64,000 bases of DNA from positions 62,001 to 126,000 of the forward strand of contig JACRDF010000025.1 in the NCBI GenBank assembly GCA_016212925.1. Direction: 5' to 3'. Under the pieces are notes generated by a model. It had not been told where the DNA came from, made no database searches, and was given only the letters and a program-made list of their open reading frames with translations. Below, in pieces: positions 34,145 to 42,659 of this stretch (its first letter is position 1; each line of letters opens with the position of its first letter). This stretch comes from Desulfomonile tiedjei. Lineage in GTDB: Bacteria > Desulfobacterota > Desulfomonilia > Desulfomonilales > Desulfomonilaceae. The position numbers and the translations under genes are program-made.

Positions 34145-34753
34145 ATGCTCACGTCTAGAGGACTTTTCGGCTCATGCGTTGTCTTGTTTCTTGTGCTGGG
34201 CCTCCTCGGCTCGTCCTGGTCCATGAGTCCGCGATATATGCTGTACGGTCGGGCCCGCCTTGTCGCGGTGGAAGCTCCTAACTTGCTGAGGCTTAAAATG
34301 CTCGAGCAAGACCGAGTCGTCACCGTGCGGCTGCTGGGGGTAGGCTCGCCACGCAACAGGGACAGAATCAAGGGCCTGGACCACCAGGTGCTGTCCTACA
34401 TTAGAAGAAACGACATTTGGGAGACGGCCCGAGATTTTGTCCGGTCCCTGCTGGATGGCAAGTCCGCGGAGGTCTGGATAAGAAAATGGGATAGGCTCGA
34501 CGACAAGAATAGACTGTTGGCTTACGTCCTGGTTCCCGGTATCTCGGGCGAGCCGATTGATGTAAACGCGGAAATAATCAAAAAGGGCCTGGGCTTTGTC
34601 ACCAGGGATTACGTTCACGTCACCTTTGTGGACTACAAGGGCCTTGAAAACGAAGCCAGGAGCAACCGCCGAGGCCTGTGGGGCGCGCTTTCGGAGGGTC
34701 GTATAACGTCCCTGCCCCATCAGGACCACGGTTCTCAAATGGATAACAGATAG
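34145..34753 (+). CDS. Exported or membrane-anchored SNase-like protein
   Basis: 202 residues. A hydrophobic N-terminal segment (LFGSCVVLFLVLGLLGSSW) acts as signal or anchor. The rest has a staphylococcal-nuclease-like order: RARLVAVEAPNLLRLKM, VRLLGVGSPRN, VRSLLDGKSAEVWIRKWDRLDDKNRLLAYVLV, NAEIIKKGLGFVTRDY, LENEARSNRRGLWG. The catalytic Arg/Glu pair is not clearly conserved, so it may be a non-catalytic OB-fold protein. ATG 34145 has GGAGG 5 nt upstream and is preferred to the upstream ATG at 34115. Confidence 0.7.
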   Translation: MLTSRGLFGSCVVLFLVLGLLGSSWSMSPRYMLYGRARLVAVEAPNLLRLKMLEQDRVVTVRLLGVGSPRNRDRIKGLDHQVLSYIRRNDIWETARDFVRSLLDGKSAEVWIRKWDRLDDKNRLLAYVLVPGISGEPIDVNAEIIKKGLGFVTRDYVHVTFVDYKGLENEARSNRRGLWGALSEGRITSLPHQDHGSQMDNR

Positions 34754-34834
34754 TTAACCGGTCGGCGCCGCGCAATGAAGGTGGCGCCACCGTTCCATCC
34801 CAAGGGCCTGTCCTTCAAAGTGTAGGGCAGGCCA

Positions 34835-35233
34835 TTAAGCCCGGTTCTCGGAACCCAGGGCCCGCTTTGCTGCCTCAAGCAAGAAAGCCGACCTGGACAT
34901 TTTGTGCCGCTTTGCATAGTCGTCAATAGCTTCCAAATCGTTCTCCGGAAGTGTGATATTGACTCGTTTGGTCTTGGTGTCCGGGACAGTAACAAGGAAT
35001 GGCACAGCGTGATCATTGGCCGGATCAGCCATAATCTCGTCAAGGGAACTCGGTTCGGGGATGGGGTCTCCGTCCTCAAGCATTCCTTTGATATGGAATT
35101 TCAGAGCCTCTGATGCCCTCTTGTTAGCCTCGTCCAAAGTCTTTCCCGCAGTAATGCACCCTGGGAAGTCAGGAAAATCCACGCCAAAGTCGCTATCTTT
35201 TTCCTTCCGAAGCAATGCTATAGAGGTTCCCAT
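34835..35233 (-). CDS. hicB: HicB-family antitoxin, apparently orphaned
   Basis: 132 residues. The N-terminal half has the HicB fold (DFGVDFPDFPGCITAGKTLDEANKRASEALKFHIKGML), and the C-terminal half a ribbon-helix-helix DNA-binding segment (KRVNITLPENDLEAIDDYAKRHKMSRSAFLLEAAKRAL). GGAAGG lies 6 nt before the ATG. Its cognate HicA gene directly upstream is truncated, so it is an antitoxin without a working local toxin. Confidence 0.88.
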   Translation of the reverse strand: MGTSIALLRKEKDSDFGVDFPDFPGCITAGKTLDEANKRASEALKFHIKGMLEDGDPIPEPSSLDEIMADPANDHAVPFLVTVPDTKTKRVNITLPENDLEAIDDYAKRHKMSRSAFLLEAAKRALGSENRA

Positions 35234-35234
35234 C

Positions 35235-35360
35235 TCATTCCTTCCGTTTCAGAGTCTTGATATCCTCTATCAGAGTCAGCCCTGATTGCCTTTTGATGCC
35301 GGCCAAGGTCCCATCCGGGATGTCTTTGACCGGCCTTGGGTATCGTGTTATTGTTTTCAT
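35235..35360 (-). pseudogene. Remnant of hicA toxin, C-terminal half only
   Basis: The residues YPRPVKDIPDGTLAGIKRQSGL match the C-terminal part of HicA mRNA interferases (the HP..KDIPKGTLRSILKQAGL region). The N-terminal half with the catalytic His (GSHH.F) is missing. In its place the sequence runs into the parD promoter region. It lies immediately upstream of hicB (1 nt between stop and hicB start), the standard hicAB arrangement, so this is a broken toxin gene. Confidence 0.65.
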
Positions 35361-35378
35361 AAATGGAGGTGTGAAATC

Positions 35379-35621
35379 ATGAGCCTCGAAGTTACCCCTG
35401 AAATTGAGGAAATAGTCCATACCTTATTTCGCACCGGCCAGTACGAGAGCGAATCTCAAATAATCCATGAGGCCTTGAATTTGCTCCGGAAGCGTGATCA
35501 ACTCCGTCTGGACATCAAACAAGGGCTCTCGGAGATTGAAAGCGGCGAAAGCATCGAAGGGGATGAAGTCTTGCATGAACTCGAAGAAAGGGCCGGACAG
35601 ATCTCCAAAGCCAAACAATGA
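35379..35621 (+). CDS. parD: ParD-family antitoxin
   Basis: 80 residues. A ribbon-helix-helix start (MSLEVTPEIEEIVHTLFRTGQYESESQIIHEALNLLRKRDQ) is followed by an acidic toxin-binding tail (KQGLSEIESGESIEGDEVLHELEERAG), as in ParD/CC2985 antitoxins. GGAGG lies 9 nt before the ATG. It overlaps parE by 4 nt (ATGA), the usual toxin-antitoxin coupling, and is divergent from the hicA remnant. Confidence 0.9.
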   Translation: MSLEVTPEIEEIVHTLFRTGQYESESQIIHEALNLLRKRDQLRLDIKQGLSEIESGESIEGDEVLHELEERAGQISKAKQ

Positions 35622-35908
35622 GCAGACTTTACTTCTCTCCGTCAGCTCGGGGAGACCTTAACCGTATTCTTGATCATATCGCACAGGACGACCCATCTGC
35701 TGCAATAAACTTTGTGAAAAGGATCAAAGACGTCTGCATTCGAATTGCTCGTTTCCCGAAAATTGGGCCCGTTCGAGATGATCTTGCCCCCGAATTGCGA
35801 TGCTTTCCTGTCAAGACTTACATCGTTTTCTATCGAGCGGGCAAAAAACGGGTGGACATTGTTCGAGTGTTGCACGGTTCCAGAGACTACTCCACTCTCT
35901 TGAAATAA
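35618..35908 (+). CDS. parE: ParE/RelE-family toxin
   Basis: 96 residues with the ParE plan: SRLYFSPSARGDLNRILDHIAQDDPSAAINFVKRIKDVC helices, then RFPKIGPVRDDLAPELRCFPVKTYIVFYRAGKKRVDIVRVLHGSRDY. ParE members poison DNA gyrase, RelE members cut mRNA; the short C-terminal end (HGSRDYSTLL) is ParE-like. It appears intact. Confidence 0.9.
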   Translation: MSRLYFSPSARGDLNRILDHIAQDDPSAAINFVKRIKDVCIRIARFPKIGPVRDDLAPELRCFPVKTYIVFYRAGKKRVDIVRVLHGSRDYSTLLK

Positions 35909-35996
35909 TAACTTTGTACACGGGGGAACCGCACGCCACCGCGTCCGTGTCGCGAAGCGACAGGTGGAATCGTTGCATCAGCGAAAGTGCAAGAAA

Positions 35997-36018
35997 CACT
36001 GCTGGACAAGCCAGCAGT
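35997..36018. repeat. Small inverted repeat ACTGCTGG...CCAGCAGT
   Basis: ACTGCTGGACAAGCCAGCAGTG forms a short hairpin between parE and dnaK. A relative, ACTGCTGGCTTGCCCAGCAGTG, is inside the repeat at 57149-57327. The 35909-36082 gap holds no gene. Confidence 0.6.
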
Positions 36019-36082
36019 GCACTCCCGGGCCGGGAATTCAAATCGAGGTAATTTTCTGACCGATCAGACCGAAGCGAATGGT

Positions 36083-38029
36083 CTATTTTCTGCGTTCCTC
36101 TTTGACCTCTTCGTATTCCGCGTCGACCACGTCCTCATCGGGTTTGGCTGAGGCTTGAGGTCCACCCGGGCCTGCGCCTGCTCCGGCTGCTCCCGCCCCA
36201 GGCCCGGCTCCTTCTGCTCCGGCAGCCTGCTGGTACATGGCTTCCGCAAGCTTGTGCGAGGCCTGTTGCAGCTCTTCCAGGGTTCGTTTGATCTCTTCGG
36301 TATCGGAGCCTTCCATAGCCGTCTTGACCCGGCCCAGCGCGGCTTCGATCGCGCTTTTGGTAGCGGCATCCACCTTGTCGCCGTGCTCCTTAAGGGTCTT
36401 CTCGGTCATATAGACCATGGAATCGGCCTGGTTGCGCGCTTCCACCAGATCGCGCTTCTTCCTGTCTTCTTCAGCGTGAGATTCCGCGTCACGGACCATG
36501 TTCTGGATCTCTTCTTCGGATAGCCCGCTGGAGGCTGTGATCTTGATGGATTGCTCCCTGCCGGTTCCAAGGTCCTTGGCTGAGACATGGACGATTCCGT
36601 TGGCGTCGATGTCGAACGTGACCTCGATCTGCGGGACACCTCTAGGCGCGGGAGGAATACCCACAAGCTCGAAACGCCCCAGGGTCTTGTTATTTCCCGC
36701 CATCTGCCTTTCGCCTTGTAGCACGTGAATCGACACGGACGGTTGATTGTCCGAAGCGGTCGAGAATATCTGGCTCTTTCGAGTGGGAATTGTCGTGTTT
36801 TTCTCAATCAGACGAGTGAAGACACCGCCAAGAGTTTCGATTCCGAGCGACAGCGGGGTCACGTCCAGAAGGAGCACGTCCTTGACGTCGCCCTTGAGGA
36901 CCGCGCCCTGGATGGCCGCACCGATGGCCACTACTTCGTCAGGGTTGACCCCCCTATGCGGCTCCTTGCCGAAAAGCTCTTTCACCTTTGCTTGAACCGC
37001 AGGCATGCGCGTCATGCCACCGACCAGAATCACCTCGTCGATCTGGTTGGTGCCCAGCCCCGCGTCTTTCAACGCGGTCCGGCAAGGGCCGACCGTTTTC
37101 TCGATCAGTTCGTTTACCAGGCCCTCGAGTTTGGAGCGATTAAGCTTCATGGTGAGATGTTTGGGCCCGGACGCGTCAGCCGTAATAAACGGAAGGTTGA
37201 TGTCCGTCTCCATGGACGAACTCAGCTCTATCTTGGCCTTTTCCGCGGCTTCTTTGAGTCGCTGCAAGGCCATCTTGTCGTTTCGCAGGTCAATGCCCTG
37301 ATCTTTTTTGAACTCCGCGGCCAGGTAATCCATTACCCGCAAATCGAAGTCTTCCCCTCCGAGATGGGTGTCACCATTGGTCGCTTTGACTTCAAAGACT
37401 CCCTCACCGATTTCCAGAATCGATATGTCAAAGGTGCCGCCCCCGAGGTCGAATACGGCTATCTTTTCGTCTTTCTTCTTGTCCAGGCCGTAAGCCAATG
37501 AAGCGGCAGTAGGCTCGTTGATGATCCGAAGAACATTCAAGCCCGCGATTCGACCTGCGTCCTTGGTAGCCTGTCGCTGGGAATCATTAAAGTAGGCAGG
37601 AACCGTGACCACAGCATCAGTCACGTCTTCACCTAGATAGTCGACCGCGGTCTGTTTCATTTTCTGGAGGATCATTGCGGATATCTCTGCGGGAGAGTAT
37701 TCCTTTCCTCGAACTTTGACGTACGCATCACCTCCCTTTCCGTCGACGATCTGGTAGGGAAGAATTTTGATGTCTCCCTGGACTTCCGGGGCAGTGAATT
37801 TTCGCCCGATCAGCCGTTTGATCGCGAAAAGGGTGTTCTCCGGGTTAGTAATTGCCTGCCTTTTGGCAACCTGCCCCACGAGGCGTTCACCCGAATCCGC
37901 AAATGCAACCATGGAAGGCGTGGTTCGGCCACCTTCCGAATTGGGCATCACCACCGGGTCCCCGCCTTCCATAACAGCTACACAAGAGTTCGTGGTTCCC
38001 AAATCAATCCCGATTACTTTGCCGGCCAT
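36083..38029 (-). CDS. dnaK: Chaperone Hsp70
   Basis: 648 residues, complete. ATPase motifs [33 protein letters not shown] and [11 protein letters not shown], the [14 protein letters not shown] linker, the substrate-binding domain, and a Gly/Ala/Pro-rich tail ending [21 protein letters not shown] precedes the ATG. It follows grpE by about 50 bp; no dnaJ is in the window. Confidence 0.97.
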   Translation of the reverse strand: MAGKVIGIDLGTTNSCVAVMEGGDPVVMPNSEGGRTTPSMVAFADSGERLVGQVAKRQAITNPENTLFAIKRLIGRKFTAPEVQGDIKILPYQIVDGKGGDAYVKVRGKEYSPAEISAMILQKMKQTAVDYLGEDVTDAVVTVPAYFNDSQRQATKDAGRIAGLNVLRIINEPTAASLAYGLDKKKDEKIAVFDLGGGTFDISILEIGEGVFEVKATNGDTHLGGEDFDLRVMDYLAAEFKKDQGIDLRNDKMALQRLKEAAEKAKIELSSSMETDINLPFITADASGPKHLTMKLNRSKLEGLVNELIEKTVGPCRTALKDAGLGTNQIDEVILVGGMTRMPAVQAKVKELFGKEPHRGVNPDEVVAIGAAIQGAVLKGDVKDVLLLDVTPLSLGIETLGGVFTRLIEKNTTIPTRKSQIFSTASDNQPSVSIHVLQGERQMAGNNKTLGRFELVGIPPAPRGVPQIEVTFDIDANGIVHVSAKDLGTGREQSIKITASSGLSEEEIQNMVRDAESHAEEDRKKRDLVEARNQADSMVYMTEKTLKEHGDKVDAATKSAIEAALGRVKTAMEGSDTEEIKRTLEELQQASHKLAEAMYQQAAGAEGAGPGAGAAGAGAGPGGPQASAKPDEDVVDAEYEEVKEERRK

Positions 38030-38077
38030 CTTTTCCTCCTACCCGTTATTTCTTAAGTTTATTCCTTTTTCGTGACA

Positions 38078-38698
38078 TCACTGAGTCCCGGCGACCGAGA
38101 CCACGACCTTGGCGGGCCTCAGCAGGCGGTCTTGATACATGTAACCTTTTTCCAGTTCCTGTACCACCACGTTCGGTGGCATGCCCTCGGCGGGGCTGCG
38201 CGCGATGGCTTCATGCAAATGCGGATCGAACGCTTCGCCCAAAGCCTTGATCTCCTTGACGCCGTATCTTTCCAGGACTTCGCGGAACATCCCTACTACC
38301 AGACAGACACCCTCTGTCAAAGAATCCGAACGCCCGCTCTCTTCACAATGGGCCAGAGCCCGCTCCATGTTGTCCAGAACCGGAAGAAAGTCTCTGAGGA
38401 GTTCTTCGTTACGATACTTGAGGAGGTTACTCCTTTCCTGCAAGGCTCGTTTCTTATAATTCTCAAGGTCGGCTACAGAGCGAATCCATCGATCACGGTT
38501 CTCCTCGGCCTCTCTTTTCGCCGCTTCCAGCGGGTCCGCTTCGGCTTCAGGCCCTTTCTCCCCGGGCTCTCGTGTCCCGGAAACTTTCATGGGTTCGGTC
38601 TTTTTATGCTCCTCGAGGGCCGTTTCCCTTTCCCGGCCCGATGGTCCGGTTTCAGATAAAGTAATGATCTTTACTTTGTTGACGTCTTGTTCTGTCAC
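38078..38698 (-). CDS. grpE: DnaK nucleotide exchange factor
   Basis: About 206 residues. A charged, disordered start is followed by the long dimer helix (ENRDRWIRSVADLENYKKRALQERSNLLKYRNEELLRDFLPVLDNMERAL) and the beta-wing region (FDPHLHEAIARSPAEGMPPNVVVQELEKGYMYQDRLLRPAKVVVS). A GTG at 38698 with GGGAGG 5 nt upstream is the likely start; a GTG at 38704 overlaps the ribosome binding site. It heads the grpE-dnaK unit. Confidence 0.93.
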   Translation of the reverse strand: MTEQDVNKVKIITLSETGPSGRERETALEEHKKTEPMKVSGTREPGEKGPEAEADPLEAAKREAEENRDRWIRSVADLENYKKRALQERSNLLKYRNEELLRDFLPVLDNMERALAHCEESGRSDSLTEGVCLVVGMFREVLERYGVKEIKALGEAFDPHLHEAIARSPAEGMPPNVVVQELEKGYMYQDRLLRPAKVVVSVAGTQ

Positions 38699-38867
38699 CT
38701 TCACCTCCCGGAAAGCCGGTTATCTTTTCGCGGGAATCGTCCGGAAGGGTCTTCCGGGTCGCAAGCGTAAATACACCTTGAAAATGCTCCAAAGGCCTTG
38801 TTTCAGACGGTTTCCGCATCCGATGAGGTCTGTTGAATCCGCGTGAGGCAAGCCTGTCTCAACCTAA

Positions 38868-38876
38868 ATTATACCA
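38868..38876 (-). promoter_or_regulatory. Extended -10 promoter element upstream of grpE
   Basis: The minus strand reads TGGTATAAT: a perfect TATAAT (38868-38873) with an upstream TG, an extended -10. No good -35 is visible. It would start transcription about 160 nt before grpE. I found neither a CIRCE repeat nor a clear heat-shock sigma-32 promoter. Confidence 0.4.
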
Positions 38877-39104
38877 ATGATACTCGGGGCTTACCTGCTA
38901 ACGCAGTCTACCAATACATTTGGACACAGCGGCCCCTCTTGTCAAGGGGACCTGCGCCGCCAGGAACCCAAGAAAGGTGGTCAACCACCTGCGTGTTGAG
39001 AAATGAGCGCGGGCTGGAGGAGAATATTGCGGAGACGAGAGTGCCAGGTGCGGCCCTCTTATCGTTTGGCGGCCCGAACGCAGCAGCGTGCAGGCCGCCT
39101 CGTG

Positions 39105-40682
39105 CTATTCTTTGCTGGTTTGGTTTCTGTCCTGATAGAAATCGAGTAGGCCTTTCTTGATTTGGTAGGACCGGTCAGACAGAGACACCTTGTAGATGTG
39201 AGGATTGGTGAAGCGCTTGTACTCAGGCTCCAGGCTGCCAATGTCCTTTGCAGCCCTCGCTTTGACCTCCTCTAGACTGGGAGGCTGATAGACCTGTCTG
39301 CCGTCAAGAAAGATCGGGACCATAAGCTCTGCCGCAGAGTAGGGCGGCCTGTAGGTCTTTTTCATGTAATCGTACATGGGATGATGAGCACGTACGAACT
39401 CGCCTGACGGGATCGGTTCATCCTCTTGAGCCAGAAGGTCGCCGATCATCCGATCATTGCCGTTGTAGAAACGGATGATTTTTTTCACTCCCGGATTGGT
39501 TACCTTTTGGGGATTTTGCGAGATCTTGATCTTGGGCAAAAGCTTTCCGTCACCTTTATCCGCGGCCATCAGCTTGTACACCACTCCAAGGGCCGGGGTC
39601 TGATAGGAAGTGATCAGGCGGGTACCTACGCACCAGATGTCTATTTGTGCTCCCTGGTCTCGGAGACTCTCTATCAGCCATTCATCGAGATCGCTGCTGG
39701 CCAGGATCTTCACGTCCGGGAAACCTGCGGCATTCAGTATTCGGCGAGCGGCTTTGGAGTAATAAGCCAGGTCCCCGCTGTCGATCCGAATCCCCATAAG
39801 ACGCTTTCCTGCTTTTCTCATCTCTTCTGCTACTTCAGCGGCCTTGCGTACCCCTTCCAGCGTATCGTACGTGTCGACCAGGAATACCGAATTGTCAGGG
39901 AAAACCTCGGCAAACCCTCTAAAAGAATCAATCTCCTCGTCAAAGCTCTCCACCCAGCTATGAGCGTGCGTTCCTTTCGCAGGGATGCCGAAGAGCTTGC
40001 CTGCTTTCGTGTTGGACGTTCCTGCGCATCCTCCGATGTATGCGGCCCTCGCGCCGTAGAGCGCGGCCTGCACACCGTGAGCCCGGCGAGTACCGAAGTC
40101 GATAACGGGCGCGCCTTTCGTCGCGATGCACAGTCTGGCCGCTTTTGTAGCTATAAGAGTTTGATGGCCCACCAGCGCGAGCATGGTGGTTTCCAAAATC
40201 TGTGCTTGTGGAATAGGAGCGACCACTCGTATGAGCGGTTCGTTGGGAAACACCACGCTGCCCTCTGGCACGGCCCAGATATCACCGGTGAACTCTATGC
40301 CCGAAGCCAATTGATCGAGGGCTTCAGGAGAGAAGACGCCCGTGCGTGCCAAATACTCGATGTCGTCAGGATAGATGCCCAAGTTGTTGACATAATTGAT
40401 GACGCTCTCCAGGCCTGCAAACACGCAAAACGCGCCGTCATCGGGATTCTGGCGGTAATACAGATCGAAACACGCACGCTGGTTTTTCTTGCCCAGGCTA
40501 CGGTAACCGGCCACCATGGTCAGTTCGTAAAGGTCCGTGTCGAGCGTGTAGTTCCCGCACCTCAGGCCCTCCATAGCTCGTTCCGCGTCAATCATTCCCA
40601 GTTGCTGTCCGGATTCGGAATCAACCAGCTCGACCACGTTCAGCGTCTGTCCTGTGGAGGCGTCGCGAAGAATCGGCTTCAT
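39105..40682 (-). CDS. pncB: Nicotinate phosphoribosyltransferase
   Basis: 525 residues. The NAPRTase core is visible: TLDTDLYELTMVAGYRSLGKKNQRACFDLYYR, KAARLCIATKGAPVIDFGTRRAHG (with the phosphorylatable His), GTSNTKAG, GIPAKGTHAHSWVESF and GIRIDSGDLAYYSK. It makes nicotinate mononucleotide for NAD salvage. Its ATG overlaps the mtnA stop by 4 nt, so the two are coupled. It has about 35 N-terminal residues before the core begins. Confidence 0.93.
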   Translation of the reverse strand: MKPILRDASTGQTLNVVELVDSESGQQLGMIDAERAMEGLRCGNYTLDTDLYELTMVAGYRSLGKKNQRACFDLYYRQNPDDGAFCVFAGLESVINYVNNLGIYPDDIEYLARTGVFSPEALDQLASGIEFTGDIWAVPEGSVVFPNEPLIRVVAPIPQAQILETTMLALVGHQTLIATKAARLCIATKGAPVIDFGTRRAHGVQAALYGARAAYIGGCAGTSNTKAGKLFGIPAKGTHAHSWVESFDEEIDSFRGFAEVFPDNSVFLVDTYDTLEGVRKAAEVAEEMRKAGKRLMGIRIDSGDLAYYSKAARRILNAAGFPDVKILASSDLDEWLIESLRDQGAQIDIWCVGTRLITSYQTPALGVVYKLMAADKGDGKLLPKIKISQNPQKVTNPGVKKIIRFYNGNDRMIGDLLAQEDEPIPSGEFVRAHHPMYDYMKKTYRPPYSAAELMVPIFLDGRQVYQPPSLEEVKARAAKDIGSLEPEYKRFTNPHIYKVSLSDRSYQIKKGLLDFYQDRNQTSKE

Positions 40683-41746
40683 GACTTCGCCTCTCTTTTT
40701 TGCCTTTCGAAAAAACGCTTGAAGGCTTCTTCGTAAGGGTTAGAGGCAACTCCCCATTCAGTGACAATACCGTGAATAAGATCGTGTGGAGTGACATCAA
40801 AAGCTATGTTCCGGACATTTATCCCTTCGGGAGCTATCCTGACTCCGCACAGATGTGTAACTTCTTTTGGGTCGCGTTCCTCTATGGGGATAAGGCTGCC
40901 GGAAGAAAGCGACATGTCTATAGTGGAAAGAGGAGCGGCAACGTAGAATGGGATTTTGTGGTAATTCGCCAGAACGGCCACCGAGTAAGTCCCTATCTTG
41001 TTGGCTGCATCTCCGTTGGCCGCGATTCGGTCCGCGCCCACAATCGCCTTCTGGATTTCTCCCCTTTGCATGAGCGCTCCGGCCGTGTTATCAGGGATCA
41101 AGGTGACCGGGATACCCAACTTCTTCAGTTCCCAGGCCGTGATTCGTGAGCCCTGGTTTAAGGGCCTGGTTTCGTCCGACACTACCGTGATCCGCTTTCC
41201 CTGCTCAAAGGCAGCTCTGATCACTCCCAGGGCCGTCCCGTATCCTGCCGTGGCCAGCCCCCCGGCGTTACAATGGGTCAGAACGGTATCGCCGTCATTC
41301 AACAGATCGCTTCCGGCCGAGCCGATGCGCTCGCACAGCGCCCGATCCTCCTGCTCCATCAACACCGCAGTTTCTGCCAGGAGCCGTTTTAGTTCGGAAA
41401 TGGGCAGGTCGGCGGAAACTCGGCGCAAGGCTTTGATTCGGTCCACGGCCCAAAACAAATTGACCGCGGTCGGTCGAGTGGCAGCTATCTGATCGCATAC
41501 TTCGCCAAATAGCCTATCGAACGCCTCGCGGTCACTGTCAGGCCCTTCGAGCATGCCCAATGCTATGCCCATGGCCGCTGCGATACCGATGGCCGGCGCG
41601 CCTCTTACCGCAAGACGTCTGATCGCGTCACACATCTCGTCCACGGTCCGGATCTCTATGTATTTGTCTTCTTGAGGAAGAAGGGTTTGATCCAACAGCC
41701 TTATGTGATCGCCTTTCCACTCAATGGTCCTGAATGGGTCTGACAA
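40679..41746 (-). CDS. mtnA: S-methyl-5-thioribose-1-phosphate isomerase
   Basis: 355 residues. Catalytic Cys159 in VLTHCNAGGLATAGYGTALG and the Asp in IVGADRIAANGDAANKIGTY mark a MtnA/eIF2B-like isomerase of methionine (MTA) salvage. The start is a TTG at 41746 with AGGAGG 4 nt upstream; no ATG is available upstream. It is coupled to pncB. A structured leader lies upstream (41778-41836). Some anaerobes use MtnA in an MTA-isoprenoid or ethylene-type shunt; nothing here decides that. Confidence 0.93.
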   Translation of the reverse strand: MSDPFRTIEWKGDHIRLLDQTLLPQEDKYIEIRTVDEMCDAIRRLAVRGAPAIGIAAAMGIALGMLEGPDSDREAFDRLFGEVCDQIAATRPTAVNLFWAVDRIKALRRVSADLPISELKRLLAETAVLMEQEDRALCERIGSAGSDLLNDGDTVLTHCNAGGLATAGYGTALGVIRAAFEQGKRITVVSDETRPLNQGSRITAWELKKLGIPVTLIPDNTAGALMQRGEIQKAIVGADRIAANGDAANKIGTYSVAVLANYHKIPFYVAAPLSTIDMSLSSGSLIPIEERDPKEVTHLCGVRIAPEGINVRNIAFDVTPHDLIHGIVTEWGVASNPYEEAFKRFFERQKREAKS

Positions 41747-41777
41747 TGGTCCTCCTGTAATGCGAATGTGCCTTCAA

Positions 41778-41836
41778 GCAGGAAATCCTAAAAACCGACC
41801 TTTTGGAGTAATCCCGTTGACCGAGGGATTTCCTGC
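41778..41836 (-). promoter_or_regulatory. Structured 5' leader of mtnA-pncB
   Basis: Perfect 11-bp arms GCAGGAAATCC and GGATTTCCTGC (41826-41836 and 41778-41788) enclose about 37 nt and end some 32 nt before the mtnA start. This could be an RNA leader hairpin with an internal ligand-binding or protein-binding loop. It does not match a riboswitch I can name. Confidence 0.45.
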
Positions 41837-42037
41837 AAATCCTACGTTTGAAAACACATCGGTATCATGGAATAGGCCTGATTTCGCCGGTCTCCGGCGC
41901 AGACCTTCACCCTACCGATAGCCTTCGAAATAGTCAATCCCCCGGTTTTTGGCGGAGCGCGGGGTCGGCCGTCTTGAGGCTTTTAACTAAAAATAGTTTT
42001 AAAATTATAAATTTATACCAATTATCTAAAATAATAC

Positions 42038-42066
42038 TTGAGAAATTATGGAGATCTTGGTATAGA
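42038..42066 (+). promoter_or_regulatory. Promoter of the secreted orphan gene
   Basis: TTGAGA (42038-42043), 17 nt, TATAGA (42061-42066), with a TGG just before the -10 (extended -10), in a very AT-rich stretch. The predicted start near 42073 gives a leader of about 20 nt before the ATG at 42092. Confidence 0.65.
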
Positions 42067-42091
42067 ATAAACAAAAAACGAGAGGGTCTCC

Positions 42092-42439
42092 ATGAACCCC
42101 AGATCACTCATAATCCCCCTTGCAATTTGTTCCCTCGTGTTAATCTTGGCAGCCGGCCCCGCGTATCCGGACAGGACCCTGTACTTGAATGTGTGCCAGG
42201 AACTGGTAAACCAGGCGCGCAGTTACGAAGCCAGGGCCTCGTTCCACAATAGTGTTTCCAAGGGCTACCAAATGCAAATCGAGAACATGTCCAAACAGCC
42301 CAAAAACCAGGGCACCATAAGCGCGATGGACAGCCTGTTTTCGCAGTACGATCAGAACCGGCTCCTGGAGATAAAGTTCAGAGAGCTGTACCGACAGACT
42401 AGCGAAGAAGCCGAAAGATGCATGAAGCGGGTGGATTGA
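42092..42439 (+). CDS. Secreted helical protein of unknown function
   Basis: 115 residues. A signal peptide (LIIPLAICSLVLILAAGPAYP) is followed by a helical mature region with two Cys (LNVCQELVNQARSYEARA near the start and EAERCMKRVD at the end) that could form a disulfide. It has its own promoter (42038-42066) and a strong terminator (42474-42512), so it is a single-gene unit and probably well expressed. I do not recognise a family. Confidence 0.75.
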   Translation: MNPRSLIIPLAICSLVLILAAGPAYPDRTLYLNVCQELVNQARSYEARASFHNSVSKGYQMQIENMSKQPKNQGTISAMDSLFSQYDQNRLLEIKFRELYRQTSEEAERCMKRVD

Positions 42440-42473
42440 ACCTGCTTCCGACATCCCAAAAAGGCCAAGCGCG

Positions 42474-42512
42474 GGCCGGTTCCTCCTGTCAGGACCGGCC
42501 TGTTTTTTTTTC
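42474..42512 (+). terminator. Intrinsic terminator
   Basis: GGCCGGT(T)CCT pairs with AGGACCGGCC (one bulged T) and is followed by TG and a run of Ts. It ends the single-gene unit of the secreted orphan. Confidence 0.88.
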
Positions 42513-42659
42513 GCGGGAGACAAGCTCCATGCCGTGCCATTGCACCCCTCATTCTCTCCGGCGAAAATGCACTCTACAATCTTCTCGACGTCTCCGCGCA
42601 GCTAAACAGACACCCTTGCACGCGATCCTCCTATGCTTTCGGGAATCCCTTTGATATAT

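Noticed and set aside
34145-34753. Calling the SNase-like protein an active thermonuclease
   Set aside because: The catalytic Arg/Glu/Arg set cannot be recognised with confidence.
38705-38900. CIRCE element or sigma-32 promoter before grpE
   Set aside because: No TTAGCACTC-type inverted repeat and no CTTGAA...CCCCAT pair was found.
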